Source: Marinoscillum sp040222955
GTDB taxonomy: Bacteria > Bacteroidota > Bacteroidia > Cytophagales > Cyclobacteriaceae
Direction: 5' to 3'
Assembly (NCBI RefSeq): GCF_040222955.1
Contig: NZ_JAVKCA010000018.1
Location: 62,001 to 126,000, forward strand
Length of the DNA stretch: 64,000 nucleotides
Position 1 is the first letter of the stretch. Each line of letters opens with the position of its first letter. The position numbers and the translations under genes are program-made. The notes below the pieces were generated by a model. That model made no database searches. It saw only the letters and a program-made list of their open reading frames with translations, and was not told the origin of the DNA. Shown piece after piece: positions 46,001-58,000 of this stretch.

Positions 46001-49000
46001 GGTATCGGCAGTAGGGTCACAGAAGGTATCGTCAGATAGAGTAACCAGCTCGATGAGCGGATTCTCAGTATCATCAGCAATGGTGACGGAAATAGAATCA
46101 CTTTCACAAAGCGTGATGTTATTGCTGATAGTGAATTTATAAGTTCCGGAAGGAAGTGCATAGACACTATCTGAAGCTACTGCACCGGTTGTTCCAATAG
46201 TTCCAGCAGCGGCTACATAAGCTGGCCAGTTAATGGTATAATTACCATTAATGACAGTAGGAACACCATCTTCTCTAACCGTATTGATCGTAATGTACCC
46301 ATTAGGTGTTCCGGCGCAGTTATTATTGTCACCCTTCACAACATCACCATCGGCTTTGCTTACTGAAATGACTTTGGTGTCCTCCAATAGATTGAAGGTG
46401 CTGCTTACAAAACACAAGCTATCTGGCTTGGACCGATCAATAACCGCCAGGGTATAGAGACCACCGTCCACGTTTTCAAGTGTCGCAGAATAGGTTCCAC
46501 CCGACACAATATTGACAGTGCCAGTGATATTGTTGATGGTTCCTCCTGTCACTACGGCTCCCGTAGTGTCAGAGCCAACAAACCACTTGTAGTAGAAATC
46601 TCCATCGGTAGCAGTTACGTTTTCAATGGTAAAGTCAATCTGCCCTAACCCATTATTATCTGTTCCGTCACATGAGTTGTCGATGGTATTTAAGGTGACC
46701 GTTACTTCGGGTAGGGTAGTGATGCTATCAATCTCTACCTGAACGGGATCAGTAATACAACCAGTCGTCAGGTGCCTTGCCTGAACATAATAAATGCCAG
46801 GATTTTGCATGTTGATTGTGGTATCACTGCTGAAATCTTTGATGGTATCAGCAGGAATGGTTCCCGGGTAATTAGCAAGGAACAAATACTCATATTGGTT
46901 CACATTACCAGTGAGCATGGAATCACTGCTTACAGCGATGATTCCTTGATTTGAAGGAGAACAATCAGTGAGATCTACCCAATGAACATTAAACAAGTTG
47001 TGATCTTCTGGAGCATCCTGAATGGTAAGTGTCAGCGTATCAGCAGTACAGCCATTGTTTCCAACCAAACTTGATATCGTTTCTATGACTACCGTATAAT
47101 CTCCAGGGGCTAAAGTGTCTCCGGCATCACTGAATAATGACTCATAAGGACCAGGGTCTGTTACATTATCCGTATGATGAAGGCCCCCTGACACATCACT
47201 GCCAATAAACCAATGAAAATCAAATGCAATGGTCGTAGAGTCCGGAGCGGCATCTTTTCTTACTCGTACATACACATTTCCATTATAACTTCCGGCAAAA
47301 TCAGGATCACAAACAGTATTGTTTTTCACTCCAGTTGAATCTATAACCGGGTCAAAAGCTTTTTGATACACTGAATCCGTTGCGGCGAGTGTCCAGCATT
47401 CATTACCACCTGAAAGGGCCGGATCTTGTTGAGCAATAGCCGTATAGGCACCGGAAGGGAGGAATGAAAATTCCGCAACAGTGGCTCCATTAATGATAGG
47501 GACAGTACTATCCAGAACATTATTATCACCATCATATATGATCCCATCATCAGAATCATAGTAATAAGGGAACCTCAATACATCACCTTCAGAATTGATC
47601 ACATTATATGGCGCATGTCGATCTGCAGGAACCCCGTCACCCGCATACAAATAGACAATATAGGTTCCTATGTCATCCACTTCACCTGTGGTACCATTAC
47701 CTTCTTCACTTATGTTTATTCCGCCTGTCAGCGATCCACTTGGCCCAGTGATATTGACGCCATCCACAAAGGTTGGTCCTGAAATCATTGAAGCCTGGAA
47801 GCTATTGGCTGTAGTATCATTTAGAATGGCCACTGATCCACCTTGCTGCAGTGTATCCAGGAGTGTAAAGGATCCAGTTGAGGTAGTGTAGGTAATTCGG
47901 ATATTGTCTGCCAAAGAAACAAATGCTTGTCCATCGTCAGGACAACTTCTCACGTGTTTGATAGTAAGTGTTGTAGTGGCCTGAATCCCGTTAAATGGTA
48001 AGTAATAGGTCTCCTGATACCGACAGCCTGTGGTTTGACTAATGGCAACTACGGTATAAAGTCCGGTCACTATATTATCCAGAGTGGCTGTTGTAGCTGT
48101 TGACGATGTGTCAATAACAGCCGTTGAAGAAGGGTCATTTACCAACCCGTCTCCGTCTACCAGTACCAACGAAGAATCAGGATCGTTGGTGAGATTTGTG
48201 TAGTCATACGATCCTTCATACCAGAAATATGAATAAGTATCTCCACCAATACCAAAATCAGCTCTGATTCTTCCACCTATTCCATCACAACCATCTGGTA
48301 ACTCTTCGTAAGTGATGTCTATTGTAGGTCCGATCCCTGAAACGGCATCAATAATCTCAATGCTTTTCGCGGAACTTGTACAACCCAGAGAACTTGAAAC
48401 AATTAAAGTGTACCAATCTGCATCGCGATTGATCAACGTATCTGAAGTTTCACCTGGGAGAATACTTCCCGCATTGGCAGTTTGACCCTGATACCACTGG
48501 TAGGTCGTATCTGCAATGTCCGAATAACCTCTCGGCACTCCATTGGTAAAGTTAACTGTGAGTGCATCAATTGAGGCACTACCGTTTCCAAGATTACAAC
48601 GCGTCTGATCTGTTTGATCAAGTGTGAAGGAGAAGCTTGGAATTGACTCTACAATGGTTACCTGATCTGTACTGTAGCAACTGGTGGCATCATCAATAAT
48701 CTTAACTCTATATAAGCCAGACGGTAAGTTACTTATAGTGTCACCTGCTGCATTGGAGGTTACAGTAGTGTAGCCTGCCAGTCCTGTAGGCACCCCATCA
48801 TTCACAATCATATTGGACGGACTAATGCTCGCTCCTTTGAACCACTGGTAAGTATAGGTGCTACTTCCTCCGATTTGTTCAGCTCCGATTTTACCAATTG
48901 GAGCGCTTACATTGCAAGAAAACTGATCTTGGATCACACCAGCATCAGCCGTAAAAGATTCGGTATCCTGAGCGACAGGGATAGTCAGTTTGACAGATGT

Positions 49001-52000
49001 ACACCCTGTATTAAGATCAATGATTTCAACGGTATAATTACCCGGATCCACATTGATTAGGTGTAGTGAATCAGTCAGGTCAACGGAAGCATTATATGCA
49101 CCCACTCCACGAAGCGTTCCCATGTTGTTTCCATTGGAGATGAGTTTCGCAGAATTAACTGTAGAACCATAATACCACTTCACCTGAAAATCGCCATCAG
49201 CCGGAATAAGCTCCGAACCTATAAGTTGAATCTCACCATTTGGATAGGTAAGTGCATCAATACATACTGTAACATCCACCGTATCAACTGCGGCATCTGT
49301 TGCTGGAACTTGTGGAGTAGCCGCAGAATCAGCCAGGTTGAATTGAAGTAGATCACTACAGCCGTTCAATCTATTCTCTAAAAGGAGGGTGTAGGTGCCT
49401 CCAATGATGCTATCCAAATAAATGAAGTTGGCATCCGAAAGGGTATCCGCATTGGCAATCAAAGCATCGTTTGGCAATAGGTTTCCGGTAGTATCCGTTC
49501 CTAAATACCAGGCGTAAGTATAGTCAGAAGGAGCTCCTGTTGGATCAATCGCCAAGAGTCCATTATACCTACCTGAGCTTGTTAGTGAGACATCACAAAC
49601 TGTATTCTTATCTGAATTGGCAACATCTTTTACTGCTGTTGGTAAATCAAAGCTTTCATCCACAAAGAATGATACAGGTGTTGATGTACAACCTGATGTT
49701 GAGTCAGCGACGAAGACGGTGTATTGTCCGGTAGCAAGTCCTGTGACGAGTGCCGTAGAGTCATGCCCAGCCACCTGCGTACCGGTGGTATCAGATCCAG
49801 CATACCAGAGGAAGTATTTACCTGCGAGGTTAGTGCTGCCATCTACTTCCAGTATTTCGATGGAACCATTGTCGGCATTACAAGCGGTGACGTCCGAGAC
49901 GATGTAGTCGACCCCTGGCGTTGTGTTGTCAATGACCGGGTTGGCTGCCGGCGTACTGAGGATATCAAACTCGAGTGTATCCCGACAAGCGTTGGCGGTG
50001 TTTTGCATCACGAGGGTATAAGTACCTCCGGGGATGTTTCTGATGAGCGTATCACCTGTTTCGATGACAGCATTGGGGAGCTGGGTAAGCAGTGCATCTC
50101 CAGCATTGGTAGAAGCCCCAAAGAACCATGTGAAGGTGTAGTCAGCGGCCACACCAGCATCTGGAGTTACCTCGATGGCCCCATTGTAAGAGTCACCGGT
50201 AGTGACGTAGGTGGTATCACACACGGTATTGTTGGCAGTGTTCGATCCAGCCCCGATGGGGTTGAGGGTAGCAGAAGGAAGCACAATGGCGTCACCAATA
50301 TTGATATTGTGTCCACTGAATTCACAATTGGTACTTGGATTGACCGGGATAATACTGTATCCTCCCTCTGAGAGATTAGTAATGCTGTCAGAGGTATAGG
50401 TATTGACGAAATCTCCGTCTCCATCATATACGTCAAATTCATAATCACCAACATTGCCGGGGATACCATCTTCAGTGAGCGAATTGATCTTATAACTACC
50501 ATTACTCAAAGTACCACAATCTGTTACTCCATAGGCCGTACCTGATAACACAACAACAGGCTTATTGACCAGCAGATTTACTTCATCAGTGGCATAACAA
50601 GAGCCATCAGGATCTTGGAGGTCAGTCACTTTAACGGTATAAATTCCCGCAGCACGTCCATTGAGAACCGGGTTGAGGGTGTCTACCCCGTTGAGTTCGG
50701 TTCCATCGGCTCCCACACCGGAACCAGAGTAGAATTTAAAGGAATAATCACCACCATCATCGTTATTAACTACAGCGGTAATGATTCCGTCCGGTGTGCC
50801 TCCTGAGCATGCCGACGGTTGTTGGGTAATGGTCAATTCTGCATCAATTGCCGTAAGTTCATCTTCTACCGTGAAAGTCTCTGTATCCGATACACAACCT
50901 GTAGAACTATTGGTAACTGTCAATGTATAATCTCCTGGTCCAACACCGCATATAAATGGAACATTTCCCCCAACAGGGTTACCAAGATTATCCGTCCAGG
51001 CGAAATCATATTCACCAAGGACTGGCTCAAGGAAAACAGCCTGGTTGTTATATGACCCTCCTGTTGAAGATGTAAATCCACCGATTACCTTAGACTCGCC
51101 ACCAAAAATATCATTGATAACATCACCTGTATAGATAAATCGCAATGAACCTTCCACCCAAAGTTCGAACACCTGATCAGATCCCGATTGTGTAACGAGG
51201 ATTGAAACATCGAGGGTATCTCCATCTTCCACATTGGTTTTGGAAGCGTGAATCTGAGGTAAGCTTCCCATGCTTACACCTAATGCCGTTGTTGTAATAT
51301 CACCGTTGAAGAAAAGATTAGTGTGGTCATAGCTAGGGTCACTTGATCCATTGTCCCAAGTGTCGAATTCAATAGAAACGGCTGGTTGAATTTTGGTAAA
51401 AGAGCCACCTCCCAGGACCTGACCAACTCCCAGGTCGCCTCCTACACGACCCCTGGCATCATATCCCCTTGGATCACGGTGCATCGTAAAAGCAATTCCA
51501 TCAGCTCCATTCGCATCTCTACTTCCCAGAAGTATTCTAAAATCTAACCTCAAGGGCTCAGCCAGGTCAATCGAATCTCCTAACCAGATTCTTCCAAATT
51601 GATTATTGGTTTCTGTGGTGAGCTGAAAACCATTGGCACCTACTTCAGTGGCGTTGTCCAGCACTGAGGTGTTACATGAAGAGATATTCTGAAAGATTTC
51701 ATCATTAGCTCTTCCATTGACCACAGCATTGTTCAGGTCGATTGCTGCAACAATGGAGCCATTAGGAGAGTCAGAACAGGTCGTATTATTTCTTACTTCA
51801 CTTTCATTGAGAACAATGATCGGTTGGGCGGGTATATCTTTGATTTCAAAGCTAAACTCGCTCACACAGCCATTACCAAGGTTGGTCATCTCCAGTGTGT
51901 ATTTTTTACCGGTAGGGGAGCCCTCCAGATAATAGGCACTTGCCTCATTAATTACATCGTCGCTGGTGGTAGTGTTGGTTACCTGCGTACCAGCTGTACC

Positions 52001-55000
52001 GACACCTTCATACCATAAAAATTCGTAATCCGATACTACTCCGGTGACCGGTGAAACCACAATTTCACCATCATAATTGCCCGCCACGGCCACATCACAA
52101 ACGGTATTATTGGAAATGCTAATAGTGTCAATCTGAGGATTGGCTGGTGAGTACGCTACCACACCTTGAATCGGATCAGAAGAACATCCGTTGGGGCCAA
52201 CAGCTACCACCGTGTAAGTCATATTGGTAATATTGGAAATGCTGGAGGTAGACTCACCTGATGGAGTGCTTCCATTGCTGGTGCCATCTATGGTAATGTT
52301 CTGTCCGCCTGTTCCACTTCCTTCATACCAAGTGAAGGTATAACCGCTGGCATCCGGGTCAACCACTGCACTTCCGTTGAAAGATACATTGACAGAAACT
52401 CCTCCTGTAGGGCCCGTGGTTCCAGTAGGATCACAAGTAGTATTGGGAGTGAGTGTATTGACTGTCAACACTGGTTTGATAGGGGTCTGGCTCAAGGTGA
52501 TATTAGCCGTAGAAGTTACACAACCGGTCTCTGTATCGGTCACCACCACGTAGTAGGTAGCACTTGGAAGGTTAGTAGCGGTGCTTTGATCTCCATCATT
52601 GGCCACATCGACTTCATTTCCAGGTGCAACAGATCCTAAATACCACTGAAATGAATAGTCAGGCTCGACATAAGTAATTCCTGGATTGTCGGGATCCTGC
52701 ACATAGGCTTCAATGGATCCTCCTCCGGCTGTCGCATTACATCCGGTAGCAGGAGTAACCTCAGAAGTTACCACATTCGGGTAAGCGGGATCATCAATGA
52801 TGGTTTTGGTTTGAGGAGCCGTTTCACAACCGGTGGTCTTGCTTTTTGCCACCACGGTATATTTCCCCCCTGCGAGTCCGTTGAGGACATCGGAAACAGT
52901 ATCAGCTACGATCAACGGGTCACTGGTGGTCTCTCCGGCATAAAAGGTATAAGTATAATCTCCATCAGTTCCACCAGGCATGTTCACGTTTAAAAAGCCA
53001 GAGTTTGACGAACAATAAACGTTATCTATGGCAGTAATAGAGCTGATAGTTGGCGTAGTGGAGACGTCAGAAATGATCACATCTTTGTAAAAGTCACAGA
53101 GAATATCATCGTTGGTGACCAGGATTCTATAAGTCCCATCAGTTAAATCAGTGTAGGTAAATCCAGTGTTCCCATTTGCCACTGTGGTGGTACCCAAAGA
53201 ACTACCCGGATCTAATGTCGCACCATCGAATAACTCAAACGTGTAGGAGGACGGCTCAGAGTTATCCGAATATGCCTGAACAAAAATTTGTCCTGTTCCG
53301 GTAGCATTACATCCTGAGTCATCTGTAATGGTGGTGATGATGGATGGTTCGTCCACAATGTCTGCTATTGCGAAAGCCAAGGTTCCTGTAGAACAGTCTG
53401 TATCCAAATCAATTACCTCAATGGTGTAAAATCCAGCAGGCAGGCCTGTAAAAATGGGGCTGGAAGGAGCGGTAATGGTGGAAAGCTCAGTATCTGTGGA
53501 ATAGCCATCGTACAAAACGTACTCGTAATTGCCTCCATCCGGGTCAATCTTGCCAGTGAGGTCCATGCTTCCATTGGGGTTCGCCGGATCACAGGTGGTA
53601 TTGTTTTGGGCGTAGCCTAGTGGACAGTTGATGTCTGAGGTGACATAGGCGATGGTACCTTGTGCCTGCAATTGCACGGTACCATCATAGAATGCTCCGG
53701 ATTGGCCTGTATTTACATTCACATTAGAATTAACCCCCGTTGCCCGGTTTGGAATATTGGCTCCATCACTTACATCAGAAAGCCCATCAAAATCATAGTA
53801 AACAATTAGCCCAGATTCTGTACCCACAGTCTCCGCACATACCGCTTCGTTAATTTCCAGTGGCGTAAAGGCTTTATTGAAAATCCTAAGTTCATCAAAT
53901 CGACCTTCAAACTTATTGGTACCCAGATTTCTGTCCCTTGCCACATACATTTCGGTACCCGCGTTCAATAGACCATTCCCATTTCCCAGGTAATTATCAG
54001 TACCTAACAATACGCCATCTGCGTAGATGGCCATATCACCCAGGTTACCATCACCGTTCAAATCTGTAACGGCAGACCATACTCCGGTGAGCTGAGTCCA
54101 TCCCGTTGGTTTGTAGTTGGTGTTGATTCTTCCACGTGAGCCATCTCCCTCTGTTTTTACCACAAATGCCAATCCATCTGTATTATCCGTCCAGAGGACT
54201 ACCTGATCTTCTCCTGTTCCTCCAGAGGAAAAGATCAGGTGGTCGTTCAGGTAGTTTTCATTGGCAAGGTATACCCAGTAGGAGAGGGTGATTTCTTCCC
54301 ACCCTGCGATGGCTTGAGGTATTTCAATCCATGATTTGTTGCTAAAGTTGATAGCGCTTCCGGCATTCACGGAGGTGATGAAATTAAATTCGGGTGCTGA
54401 AGACTGCTCCAGTATTTCAAATGTTCTTTTGACCGTACAACCACCTTTCTTGACGGTTACACTATAAATCCCATCGGGAAGTCCGCTGGCAGTAGCTCCG
54501 TTCACCGAAGATCCAGGGACAGCCCCGGGCAGTTTGTTAGCGTTAGCAGTGGTGGTACCTACATACCATGTGAAAGTATAGCCACTTGTGGTGCCGGCCC
54601 CATCACCGTCTGCAGATGCTGATCCATTAGAAGCTCCGGTTTCGCAAGAGGTATTATGTTGGATAATGGTTACGGTAGGCTGTGGTCCCGTAGAATTGTC
54701 ATTGATAGTGACCGTTACAGGATCACCGGGACAGCTTGATGCTTTCTCAATTGCTCTCACTGTATAATTACCAGCCGGCAACGAACTAATGGATGCAGTA
54801 GTATAATCAGGAGTGGGTTTTAAGGTGGACCCGATATACCATTGGAAATCATAATTTGAGGTATTACCCCCGATGGAGGCGCTGGCGGCACCTGTACCGC
54901 CGCAGGTGGTGATATGGGTGAGGGAAACATCCGGAACCGGTGGCTGTGAGAGCGAAGAGGAGACCACTTCGGAGCCAGTCATCACACACCCACTTAACGT

Positions 55001-58000
55001 ATATTCTACCTCCACAAAGTATCCAATCGCTTCAAGGTTGCTAAGTATACTACCTGCTCCAATGGTAGTACCACCTGCATCCGAACTTAATGTCCAGGTG
55101 AAGGAATATCCTGCTTCGAGGGTGTCAATAGGATCGCCACTGCCATCAGTTTGGGTGTAGGCAAAAGCTCTTAATTCACCATCAGGATCAGCACAATCGG
55201 TTAGTGGACTTATTTCGTACACATGCACCTCAAAGTCTGGAACATCATCCAGGTCAATGGTGATATTAACCGTGTCAGAGTAGCAATTACCGTCTACCGT
55301 ATAACCAACCACTGAGTAGTCACCGTCAGCCATGGTGGGGTAAGTAGATCCTGAGAAAAGTACTGTAGAAAAATCACCCTGATTATACCAATAGAATTCA
55401 AATCCATCTACGTCTGTGAATTTCTTGGTAGTAGGGCCGCTTGTACCGGTAACACTTACGTTATCCAATGTGAATTTCTCATCATTGGCAGTGGAATGCA
55501 TGGTTACTTTTATCTGCAATGAATTGGCATTTATGCCACTGATTGTGGCCTGCTGATATTCAAAGTCACCATAACCCTCTGTCAGCAAAACAAAATCGGC
55601 ATCTGTATTGCGCTTATAATACACGCGCATGACATCCCGTGACTTACCAGAAGCCTCCATGTCTCCATCTGAAATCATGTCAGCAGAAAATGTAACGTCT
55701 GTGTGACCAGAGATATCTATTACCTCTGAAAGCCAGGTTACCGGCTTATCTTCATTGTTTCCTCCTGAATTCCAAACTCTGAAGCCAGAGTTATTCACAC
55801 CGTAAAAGGACGGGGTACCAGCGGCGGAAGAAGACCATTGAGAATCTCCAGCTGTGTCATTTTTATCCCCATTGAGGTCGGGATCATTAAAGTCTTCAAA
55901 CCATACAGTTTCTACACCGCCACCTACGGTTCCATCGAAATATGCCTGCGCCTGGCCATTGTCTGGCTTACTGGGATCGCACTTCTGATTATCTTTTAGT
56001 TTATCAACAGTCAGCGTAAATGGTGTATGTGTGACACTGACACTCGCTATGTTGTTGTCTGTTTCGCATTCGGGGATACTTGCTGAATACGGAGTGATCG
56101 GAGGTGTTTGACCAAAGTCATTGAGTGAAATAAATAATTCAAAATCTCCACCGATACCATCTACATCCATGGTAATAGTGCGCGTTTCTCCCTGCAAAAA
56201 GTTCAGGAGCACAACTACCTCGGTATTCAGTTTGGTTGAGCCGGAAGTAAGAGGGTCGCCTGCATAAAAAGTTACCGGGAGGGATCCGGATATATCTGCA
56301 TCACCGGTGTTGGAAATATCAAATGAGACTGAAAATCCTGTAGCCGGGCAGTTGGAAGCCGTTGCAGTGATACTCGCACCATCCAGGTCAATATCGGGAC
56401 TAACGTAGGAAGGGCAACCTGTTTCATCCACAAATGGTGACTGGTTCAAAAAGGTGTTAAGGAAACGGTTGGGGCCTGTGGTACAGATGTCAGTGGAGAA
56501 TACAGCGGTGTGATCCTGCTGACTTAGGGGAACCGTTAGGTCATCATTAATATTCACATTGAAGTAGGCATGCTGGTTCCAGACCGATCTGGACGGCTGC
56601 CACGCTTCTCCGTCTGCTCCAAATACTCTGATATGAGAATATTGAGTGTTTGAATAAGGATTGAAAGGAGTAGCATCGCTAGTATAGCAGGCCACACAGA
56701 TTTCTGAGGCACCGTCACCGTCTATATCGGCGACAATCGGATATTCTTCCTGAGTTCTGGAGATACAGGGGAGGGTCTTTCGTGTAGTCCCATCCGTTCC
56801 GTCTATGATTAAAAGAGCGGATTCAGATCGATAGATGGTTTCAAATGCACCATCCCCATCAAAGTCAAACAGCGAGCAACCTGTAAAACCAGAAGACCCT
56901 TCTTTCACCGCTTTGGTCCAAAGGGGCTCAAATACTCCGGTTACAGGATTGATATGTAGGGAGTAGAGCACCTGATCGGACACATAGGTAGCATTTAGGG
57001 AACCATCACCGTCAGTATCCCCAATATTAATGCGTCCTGTTCCTCGAATGAAATTATTTCCCGCATCCTGGTAAACTTTTACTTCACCGTTGGCAATATC
57101 CCAGAAAAATACGGAGGTCGTACCCCAGTATCCTGAACCTAAAGCCCCGGAAGTAAGCACATCTATATTTCCATCCAGGTTAAAGTCTGCTACTGAAATG
57201 GCCGACCACTGATCATCCCAGGACGAATAGTATTTTGGGTGATAACTGCCTGAGAATCCACTTGCTGCAAGGTCTGTATCCATGTCAGCCACGCGTGTGA
57301 GCGTACCGGCTGCAAGATCTACCGACCAGATATCATCGCCGGTAATTAACTCAAGGTCTGAATCACCAAAAACATCAACGGCAATGGGGCTGTGTACAAA
57401 ATCTCTATCCCAATTACCACTGCCTGTTACCAGAATGGTGCCTGTCAGGGCATTTCGAATTTCATTTTTATAATAGAGTTCAACATTGCCATCCCCATCA
57501 AAATCCGCCACTGCTGGAAGACCTATGTTGTTTCTTGATGAAGTCCCACGCCATTTTTCTACCTGATTACAATCGTAGACGATGATGTCATTGCCTACAT
57601 TTTCGACTATGATCATTTCGGCACAGTCGTCATTTTCCAGATTTGCCAGGACAATAGCATTTTCAGGTTCGAACGATAGAGAAATTTGAAACTCCGTCTG
57701 ACCTGTTACTCCATCAAGGACAGATACCGTTTTGGCTTGTCTGTTGGTCACCACCACCTCCGGAGTACCATCCTGATCTATATCTCCAATAGCAGGCAAG
57801 GCATGACTATTGGCGGTTTCGTCAGCAGAAACCCATTCCGTTCTGATAGCAAATGTTGGATTCTCGGTGGGCTCCTCGGCACATAATACACTGTTACCAA
57901 AATAGAATTCTGAACAACTGGCTCCACCTGCACAGTCTCCATCATAACAGTCAATGTATCCGTCACCATCGTCATCCACTCCATTGGTACAATTTTCCTG

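Noticed and set aside
45321..46084. Direct repeats considered as a CRISPR array or mobile element
   Set aside because: Only two long in-frame copies within a coding sequence, no short regular spacers, no terminal inverted repeats or transposase. Protein-module duplication explains them.
49724..50371. 215-residue plus-strand ORF inside the giant adhesin gene, and similar antisense ORFs at 59892-60527 and 45141-46142
   Set aside because: The frame is opened by the repetitive codon pattern of the SprB-type modules; there are no recognisable motifs on the plus strand.
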